A stretch of DNA of 55,715 nucleotides from CAYQXJ01 sp964421565 (lineage in GTDB: Bacteria; Planctomycetota; Brocadiia; SM23-32), in NCBI GenBank assembly GCA_964421565.1, contig CAYQXJ010000018.1:1-55715 (forward strand). Direction: 5' to 3'. Positions within the stretch are counted from its first letter, which is position 1, and every line of letters begins with the position of its first letter. Positions 50,106-55,715 of this stretch are shown here, in pieces. A program made the translations under genes and the position numbers. The notes below the pieces were generated by a model. It saw only the letters and a list, made by a program, of their open reading frames with translations, did not search any database and was not told the DNA's origin.

Positions 50106-50134
50106 AGCGTACGCACAGCGGGCGTCTCCCGCAA
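50106..50134 (-). promoter_or_regulatory. Possible promoter of sulfatase
   Basis: Minus-strand TTGCGG, 17 bases, TACGCT, 37 bases before the TTG start. Both hexamers are weak. Confidence 0.35.
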
Positions 50135-50156
50135 GGGAGGCCGAACAACCCAGAGC

Positions 50157-50185
50157 TTGACAGCGCAGCGGCCCGGCCATATCGT
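50157..50185 (+). promoter_or_regulatory. Promoter of secreted glycosidase
   Basis: TTGACA (6 of 6), 17 bases, TATCGT (4 of 6), giving a leader of about 65 bases before the ATG at 50258. Confidence 0.6.
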
Positions 50186-50257
50186 GCCAGTAGGCATGAC
50201 GTCCGCCGTAAGGCGCCGTGTGTGTAGAACCGTCGTTCACCACTGCAGGAGAGCGCA

Positions 50258-53200
50258 ATGCGCAAGTGCTTGGTCGTGTGGACATTATTGGCCCTGTTCG
50301 CGAGCCCGGTCTTCGCTGACGAGGCGGTGTGGATCGAGGGCGAAAGCTCGCCCATGAACACCTTCAACCGCCACGAGTGGTACAGCGCTCAGAACGTCGA
50401 TGCCTCCGCCCTCAGCGCAAACGGGTGGCTCGCGCACTATGCCGAGTCGGCTCAGGCCGTGGCGCAGTATGAGTTCACCATCCGCGAAGGGGGCAGCTAC
50501 ACCTGGTGGCTGCGCTGCAACCCGCACCAGGCGGCCTATGCCTATTCGCTCGACGGCGGAGAGTTCCAGCCCATTGACACCACCGACGCGCGCGACCGTC
50601 AGAACCTGCGGACCGAAGGGATCGACATCCGCTTCATCGCATGGGTGAAGGTCGCTGAAGTTGACCTGGCGCCCGGAACGCACCGCCTGATGCTGAAGGT
50701 GCTGCAGGGCGAGCGCGAGGCGCACGGGGGCATCGACGCGATGTGCTTTGCGAACTACGGCTGGTCCCCGAGCGGGGTGGGGAAGCCCAAGGCCGCAGAG
50801 GCCACGCCCCTCGCAGGCGGCGCGCGCGCCGGGCAGGGCACCGGTGAATACGTGTGGATCGAAGGCGAGGCCGTCGACCGGTCGAGCTTCAACCAGCACG
50901 GCTGGTACAGCGCCAGCGACGTCGACCGTAAGGCCCTGAGCGGAGGGCAGTGGCTCGCCCATTACGACGAAGCGCGCCCCGGGGCCGCCGAATGGCGCTT
51001 TCGCATTCGCCAGGGCGGCCGATACACGTGGTGGATTCGCCTGAACCCCTTCCAGGTCAATCACCGCTATGCCATCGACGGCAGCCAGCCGAAAAAACTG
51101 CCCGTAGTGGACGTGCGGGAACAGAACAACGTGCTGAGCCAGGGACGCGACATCCGCCAGATCGGTTGGGTCAAGGGCGGTGAGTTCGAGCTGTCGCCGG
51201 GCATGCACACGCTCGTGTTGCAGGTGGAGAAGGGGGGGCGCGAGGCGCACGGGGCCGTCGACTGCATGGCCTTTGTCAACTTCCCCTGGGCACCGACCGG
51301 CACCAGCAAGCCGGAGGTCACTGCGCCCGATGCGGCCGCCCCGGACACCTGGTTCCCGGTCTACCCGGACGACGACGAATTCTCGGAAGCCTCCATCACC
51401 GACATGTACTCGGTTGTGAAGGAGGCTACGGGGATCCCGGCCGGGCAGCACGGCTTCGTGCAGCGGCGGGGCGACCGGCTTGTGCTGAGCGAAAGGCCCG
51501 AGCGGGCGGTGAAGTTCTGGGGGCTCTGCGCCGGCCCGGCGCCGACGGTCGCACTGCAGCGCCAGCAGGCGCGCTTCTACGTCAAGCACGGCCTGAACAT
51601 GCTGCGCAAGCACACCGTGCAGGCGGAGGTAGGGCTGCTGAAGAAGACCGCCCCCGGCGAGCGGGGCTTCGACCCGGAGCGTCTCGACCGCTTCGACCGC
51701 TGGTTCGCCATCCTCAAGGAAAACGGCATCTACATGACGTGGTCCTGCTTCTACCCTCACGTCATCACGCTGGACGAGGGCTATCCGCGCGAGCTCTACC
51801 GGGAGCTTCCCGACCGGGGCGAAGGCAAGAGCATCAGCGGCTTCGTCAACTTCATGCCGGCGCTGCAGGATGCCGAGTGGGAGTGGCTGCGCGCGCTGCT
51901 GCTGCACGAGAACCCTTACACGGGCGTGCGCTACGTGGACGAGCCGGCTCTGGCCGCCGTGGAGGTGCACAATGAGGACTGCATCTTCTTCCACGCACCG
52001 CTCAATGATCTGGCAGGCGCCGGCGGCAAATACCCGAAGCACTCGGCCATCCTGCGCCGCCGCTGGATGGAATGGGTGAAAGACCGCTACGGCACCGACG
52101 AGCAACTGCGCCGGGCGTGGGGGCAGGGCATGCGCCGGGGCGACTCGGTGGACAACCCGAGCATGGACATCTACGGGGCGTGGCAGTTCGGCGCCGAGGG
52201 GCCCGACTACGGCGAACCGACCGGCATCGTGCGCGCCGAACGCAGGCGCATGGGCGACTTCATCCGCTTTCTGGCCGAGATGCAGCGCGGCTACTACGAG
52301 CGCCGCGAGCGCCGACTGCGCGAGCTGGGCTACAGGGCCGTGACCGTTTCGACCGCCTGGCGCGCCGGCGGGCCTGCGGCCGACCCGGCCAACCTGTGGT
52401 GCGACGACGCCATGGACGCCATCGACCGGCACAACTACTTCGGCGGCGGCGCCGGCGGCCATAACATCGCCGAAGGCCACGTGAACAACGAAAGCCACAT
52501 GGACCAGCCCGGCTCGCGGCTGCTGTCCACCGGCATGTATCAGGTGGAGGACAAGCCCTTCATAATGACTGAGTGGACGCAACTGCCGCCGAACCAGTGG
52601 AAGGCGGAGGCCGCGCCGCTGTTTGCCTTTTACGGAATGGGGCTCCAGGGCTGGGACGCCAGCTACCACTTCGCCGGCCACCGCCCGCGCATGGGCAGCG
52701 GCTGGCCCGGCATGCGCAGCTATGTCACCGAAACGCCGCATTACATCGGCCAGTTCCCCGCGCTCGCCTTTGCGCTCCACAAGGGCCACATCCGCCAGGC
52801 GCCCATCGCCGCCGCTCGCCGGCTCGCGCTGGACGACATCTTCCAGGGCTTCGACGTTCTCAGCCAGGACTTCACCGGCGGCGGATACGACCAGAAGGAG
52901 CTTCAGGGAAGCCTGGCGACGCCGAAGGAGGTGCTTGCCATTGGGCGCGTGACGGCGAAGTTCGCCGATGGCCTGCCGCCGTCGCAGAAGGCCGACTGGG
53001 CAGAATACTGGGACCGCTCCGCACGCGTGGTGCGCAGCATGACGGGCGAAATGGTGTGGGACTACGGCCAACGGGTGGTGACAGTGCAGAGCGAGAAGAC
53101 CCAGGGCGTGATCGGTTTCGCCGGCGGCGGCACGTACGAGCTGCCCGCCGCCACGCTGCAGGTGAAGACGCCCTTCGTGAGCCTGCTGCTCACGCCGCTG

Positions 53201-53491
53201 GACGACCGCCCCCTGGCCGACTCCTCACACATCCTGCTGACCGCTATGGCGCGCGACAAGCAGACCGGCACTCAATACAGCGCCGACGGCACCCAACTGC
53301 TCAAGGCCGGTAACCCGCCGCTGCTGATGGAGCCGGTGCAGGCCACTATTGCCCTGAAAGGCGCGCCGATCCAGTCCGTGAAGGCCGTCGACATCTACGG
53401 TGTTCCCACCGACCGCACGCTCGCGCACGAGGGGGGCCAGTTCGTCATCGATGGCCGCTACGCCAGCTACTACTACGAGGTGAAGAGGTAA
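50258..53491 (+). CDS. Secreted clan-A-like glycoside hydrolase with two N-terminal binding modules (1077 aa)
   Basis: Signal peptide MRKCLVVWTLLALFASPVFA, then two related beta-sandwich repeats at about 24-180 and 197-350. Both contain VWIEGE, F-N-x-H-x-WYSA, the [ST]YTWW-[LI]-R block, GID or GRDIR, AHG-[GA]-[IV]-D and W-[SA]-P-[ST]-G; these look like carbohydrate-binding modules. From about 390 a TIM barrel follows with DRFDRWFAILKENGIYMTW, an acid/base candidate Glu573 (VEVHNED) and nucleophile candidate Glu772 (IMTEWTQLPP), the clan GH-A arrangement. A C-terminal beta domain closes it. The family number is unknown. GGAGAG precedes ATG. Confidence 0.85.
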   Translation: MRKCLVVWTLLALFASPVFADEAVWIEGESSPMNTFNRHEWYSAQNVDASALSANGWLAHYAESAQAVAQYEFTIREGGSYTWWLRCNPHQAAYAYSLDGGEFQPIDTTDARDRQNLRTEGIDIRFIAWVKVAEVDLAPGTHRLMLKVLQGEREAHGGIDAMCFANYGWSPSGVGKPKAAEATPLAGGARAGQGTGEYVWIEGEAVDRSSFNQHGWYSASDVDRKALSGGQWLAHYDEARPGAAEWRFRIRQGGRYTWWIRLNPFQVNHRYAIDGSQPKKLPVVDVREQNNVLSQGRDIRQIGWVKGGEFELSPGMHTLVLQVEKGGREAHGAVDCMAFVNFPWAPTGTSKPEVTAPDAAAPDTWFPVYPDDDEFSEASITDMYSVVKEATGIPAGQHGFVQRRGDRLVLSERPERAVKFWGLCAGPAPTVALQRQQARFYVKHGLNMLRKHTVQAEVGLLKKTAPGERGFDPERLDRFDRWFAILKENGIYMTWSCFYPHVITLDEGYPRELYRELPDRGEGKSISGFVNFMPALQDAEWEWLRALLLHENPYTGVRYVDEPALAAVEVHNEDCIFFHAPLNDLAGAGGKYPKHSAILRRRWMEWVKDRYGTDEQLRRAWGQGMRRGDSVDNPSMDIYGAWQFGAEGPDYGEPTGIVRAERRRMGDFIRFLAEMQRGYYERRERRLRELGYRAVTVSTAWRAGGPAADPANLWCDDAMDAIDRHNYFGGGAGGHNIAEGHVNNESHMDQPGSRLLSTGMYQVEDKPFIMTEWTQLPPNQWKAEAAPLFAFYGMGLQGWDASYHFAGHRPRMGSGWPGMRSYVTETPHYIGQFPALAFALHKGHIRQAPIAAARRLALDDIFQGFDVLSQDFTGGGYDQKELQGSLATPKEVLAIGRVTAKFADGLPPSQKADWAEYWDRSARVVRSMTGEMVWDYGQRVVTVQSEKTQGVIGFAGGGTYELPAATLQVKTPFVSLLLTPLDDRPLADSSHILLTAMARDKQTGTQYSADGTQLLKAGNPPLLMEPVQATIALKGAPIQSVKAVDIYGVPTDRTLAHEGGQFVIDGRYASYYYEVKR

Positions 53492-53571
53492 GGGGCGCGG
53501 GGCCCGGATTGCCTGCTCGCGACCCTTCCAAATAACTGAACCGCATAGCCAACCGTTGTGAAAGGAACACC

Positions 53572-54864
53572 ATGCCAGAGATGAAGGCAAAAGCCTGTGA
53601 GCTGATCGACGCTTTCAAGGGAGATGCCTACGCGTACGGACTCGGAGCCATCGAGCAGAGCGGGGAGCTGGCCTCGCGAATTGGGCGTCAGTTCCTGCTG
53701 GTGCGCGGCCGTTCGTGCGAGCAAAACGGCATGCTCCAGGGGCTGAAGACGGCCTTCGAGCGGGCCGGGCTCGCCCTCTGCGGAGAGTGCATGGGAGCGG
53801 CGCCGAACAGCCCCGTCGATGACGTTGAACGCGTGCGCGACATCATCATCGAGGCCGAGCCGGATGCCGTGGTCGGCCTCGGCGGCGGCAGCCTGATCGA
53901 CGCACTCAAGGGCTCCGTCGTGCTGGCCACGCTCGGAGGCACTGTCGAGGATTACTTCGGCGTGGACAGGGTGAGCGAGGCCCTGGAGGCTCACGATGAG
54001 CAACTCATCCCTATGCTCGCCGTGCAGACGGCCAGCGCCAGCGCGGCCCACCTGACCAAATACGCCAACATCACCAACATGGCGACCATGCAGAAGAAGC
54101 TGTTCATCGACCCGGCCGTCGTGCCGCCCGTGGCCGTCTTCGACTTCCGCGCCACCGTCAGCATGCCGCCCGAGTTCACCAAGGTTGGCGCCTTCGACGC
54201 CATGTGCCACATACTGGAGGTCTACTTCGGCACGCCCGCCACCCATCCCCAGTTCGCTACCGTCCAGCAGATCGCCCGTGTCGGCATGGAGCTCCTGGTG
54301 CGCAGCCTGCCGCCGGCGGTCAAGCAGCCCGGCTGCGAGAAGTGCCGCGAGGAGATAGGGCTCGGCGCCGACCTCGGCGGCTACGCCATCATGATCGGCA
54401 GCACCAACGGCCCGCACCTGAACAGCTTCAGCCTGGTGGACGTGATGGACCACGGCCAGGCCACGGCGCTGATGATGCCCTACTACACCGCCTTCTTCGC
54501 CCCCGCCATACAGCAGAGGCTGCTCGTCGTCGGCGATGTCTACCAGAGGCACGGCTACATCGAGGGGGCTATGGACCTGAAGAAGCTGCCGGGCACGGAG
54601 CTCGGCCTCGCCGTCGGGCGCGGAATGGCCGCCCTCGGGCGGGGCGTCGGCTTCCCCACCAGGTTGGATGACGTGGAGGGCTTCGGCGACGAACACATGG
54701 AGCGCATGCTCGCCGCCGCTAAAGACCCCGCCCTCTCCTCGAAGCTGGAGGGCATGCCGATTCCCATGTCAGGCGACGAAGTGGACAGATACATGGGCTC
54801 GGTGCTCGAGGCCGCCCGCACGGGCGACTTCACGAAGATCGTTCCGCATCGGGACTACACCTGA
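53572..54864 (+). CDS. Iron-containing alcohol dehydrogenase family protein (430 aa)
   Basis: NAD(P)-dependent dehydrogenase of the group III ADH fold, acting on an alcohol, aldehyde or sugar. GLGGGSLIDALKGSVVLATL binds the cofactor. Metal ligands sit at Asp209 and His213 (FDAMCH), His282 (NGPHLNSF) and His294 (VMDHGQA), matching the FucO order. IPMLAVQTASASAAHLTKYA and FIDPAVVPPVAVFD are conserved. AAAGGAAC stands before ATG. It follows the secreted glycosidase by 80 bases and precedes the hemerythrin gene; it might work on sugar-derived aldehydes, as an inference. Confidence 0.93.
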   Translation: MPEMKAKACELIDAFKGDAYAYGLGAIEQSGELASRIGRQFLLVRGRSCEQNGMLQGLKTAFERAGLALCGECMGAAPNSPVDDVERVRDIIIEAEPDAVVGLGGGSLIDALKGSVVLATLGGTVEDYFGVDRVSEALEAHDEQLIPMLAVQTASASAAHLTKYANITNMATMQKKLFIDPAVVPPVAVFDFRATVSMPPEFTKVGAFDAMCHILEVYFGTPATHPQFATVQQIARVGMELLVRSLPPAVKQPGCEKCREEIGLGADLGGYAIMIGSTNGPHLNSFSLVDVMDHGQATALMMPYYTAFFAPAIQQRLLVVGDVYQRHGYIEGAMDLKKLPGTELGLAVGRGMAALGRGVGFPTRLDDVEGFGDEHMERMLAAAKDPALSSKLEGMPIPMSGDEVDRYMGSVLEAARTGDFTKIVPHRDYT

Positions 54865-54873
54865 GCCTGCCGC

Positions 54874-54902
54874 TTGCGGCGCTCTTCAACGTGCCGTACA
54901 TT
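54874..54902 (+). promoter_or_regulatory. Possible promoter of hemerythrin gene
   Basis: TTGCGG, 17 bases, TACATT (4 of 6 in the -10), 61 bases before the ATG at 54964. Confidence 0.4.
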
Positions 54903-54963
54903 CATGACAGCGCGCCCGCCGGTCGGGCGTCGCTCGCACGTGTAATCAGAGAGGGGGGCAAAG

Positions 54964-55659
54964 ATGGCACAGTGGGGTCGTCGCACGTTCCTGGCAAGCG
55001 TTGGCGCCGCGGGGCTCGGGGCACTTTCGAGCATGCCTGCATTCGGAGCCGGAAGCCGGTCCGTGGTCGAAATCGCCATGGCATCGACCATCGCCGAAGC
55101 GCTGATGCACGAGCACGCCGTCGTTCACAGGCTGCTCGGCATCTACAACGAACTGGCCGATTGGCTGGAGTCCGGCCGCGAGGTGCCCGCCGGCGCACTG
55201 ATCAATGCGGGCGCACTGGTGGACCAGTTCGTGGAAAGCTACCACGAGGTATACGAAGAAGATTACCTGTACAAACCGTTCGTGCAGGCCGGCCGCCACA
55301 GGGAGCTGGTGGTCACACTGGTCAAACAGCACGCGCTGGGCCGCCGCCTCGCGGAACGCACCATATTCCTGGCCGGCAAAGAGCCGCCCGCGCAGGAATC
55401 GCAGACGGAGCTGGCAGCGCTCTGTCGTGCATACGCGCGAATGTACTATGCCCATGCCGCCTGGGAGGACACGGCACTGCTGCCCGCACTCGACGATCTG
55501 GCCGATTCCGAGCAGTACATCCAGATGCATACGGCCCTGATCGACCTGCGGCGTGAACGGCTCGGCGAAACGCGGCTTGATGGGCTGCTCGAACAGGTGC
55601 AGCAGATCGAAGTTTCGCTGGGCATCGGCACACTCGATGCCTTTTCGCCGGCGCTGTAG
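54964..55659 (+). CDS. Tat-exported hemerythrin-like protein (231 aa)
   Basis: Non-heme di-iron or oxygen/NO-binding four-helix bundle. The N-terminus has a twin-arginine signal GRRTFLASVGAAGLGALSSM ending near AFGA. Iron ligand candidates are His49/His51/His55 (LMHEHAVVH), His94 and Glu98 (ESYHEVYEED), His123 (LVKQHALGRR) and His164 with Glu168 (YYAHAAWEDT), spaced as in hemerythrin-like domains. Cytochrome-type haem motifs are absent. GAGGGGGG precedes ATG. It is the only obvious Tat substrate in the window besides the presence of tatC at 38162-39490. The final 56 bases of the window show no feature. Confidence 0.88.
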   Translation: MAQWGRRTFLASVGAAGLGALSSMPAFGAGSRSVVEIAMASTIAEALMHEHAVVHRLLGIYNELADWLESGREVPAGALINAGALVDQFVESYHEVYEEDYLYKPFVQAGRHRELVVTLVKQHALGRRLAERTIFLAGKEPPAQESQTELAALCRAYARMYYAHAAWEDTALLPALDDLADSEQYIQMHTALIDLRRERLGETRLDGLLEQVQQIEVSLGIGTLDAFSPAL

Positions 55660-55715
55660 CTGCAGCGGCCCGCAGTCAAGTCAGGGACAGTAGCCCCCTG
55701 CTTGTAGGCGTTCGC

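Noticed and set aside
50285..53071. A 928-codon open frame on the minus strand
   Set aside because: It lies wholly opposite the secreted glycosidase. High-GC codon use leaves long open antisense frames; composition (Ala/Val/His/Arg) is not protein-like and no family motif is visible.
1..55715. CRISPR arrays, insertion sequences, tRNAs, rRNA and phage genes
   Set aside because: No direct-repeat arrays, transposase motifs, cloverleaf-like intergenic segments or phage structural genes were recognised; intergenic gaps other than the SRP RNA region are under 250 bases.

Overview
The window is a high-GC, gene-dense stretch of bacterial chromosome with 40 intact or window-truncated protein genes, three gene remnants and one RNA gene. 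Features of a free-living, uncultivated-type bacterium are a long (Alu-domain) SRP RNA beside dnaX-ybaB-recR, a two-subunit glycyl-tRNA synthetase, sigma-54, a stand-alone AICAR transformylase, an NfnAB fusion and many sulfatases and glycosidases. These would fit a lineage such as Armatimonadota, Hydrogenedentota or a related candidate phylum, but the sequence alone does not settle the phylum. No phage, insertion sequence, CRISPR array, tRNA or rRNA was seen.

Layout. 1-6131 (minus): an operon of three type I sulfatases with a PHP/DUF3604-like protein. 6274-7710: a decayed SLC13-type transporter. 7741-9433: a tandem PRC-barrel protein and a GH130 enzyme. 9455-14555: Tex, an isoaspartyl peptidase/asparaginase and PurD. 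14571-14945: a rearrangement scar where a sugar isomerase remnant meets an ArgC remnant. 14942-19590 (minus): a hotdog dehydratase, GlyS, AICAR transformylase and a HAD hydrolase. 19764-23025: a sugar nucleotidyltransferase and fused NfnAB. 23139-29579 (minus): corrinoid methyltransferase, sulfatase, SDR, Asp/Glu-racemase-like protein, OtnK-type kinase and a hypothetical, probably a carbohydrate-acid catabolic island. 29818-34273: SRP RNA, dnaX, ybaB, recR, rpoN. 34430-40114: a large GH106-like glycosidase, a histidine phosphatase, a TatC carrying an extra C-terminal FecR-like domain, and RidA. 40163-43468 (minus): YhaM-like nuclease, a UDP-HexNAc-type dehydrogenase and a UXS-type decarboxylase. 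43676-48489: two membrane-associated hypotheticals, TrpD and an exported hypothetical. 48506-55659: a fifth sulfatase divergent from a secreted two-module clan-A glycosidase, an iron alcohol dehydrogenase and a Tat-exported hemerythrin.

How the genes work together (inference). Five sulfatases without signal peptides, three glycosidase families and an acid-sugar kinase cluster point to taking up and finishing sulfated glycans inside the cell, with one glycosidase secreted. The sugar nucleotidyltransferase, UDP-sugar dehydrogenase and decarboxylase point to surface polysaccharide synthesis. The most unusual single gene is the TatC-FecR fusion: a predicted seventh membrane segment would put the FecR-like domain outside the cytoplasm. 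Intergenic regions repeatedly carry -35/-10 pairs with a 17-base spacer; these were used to choose starts.
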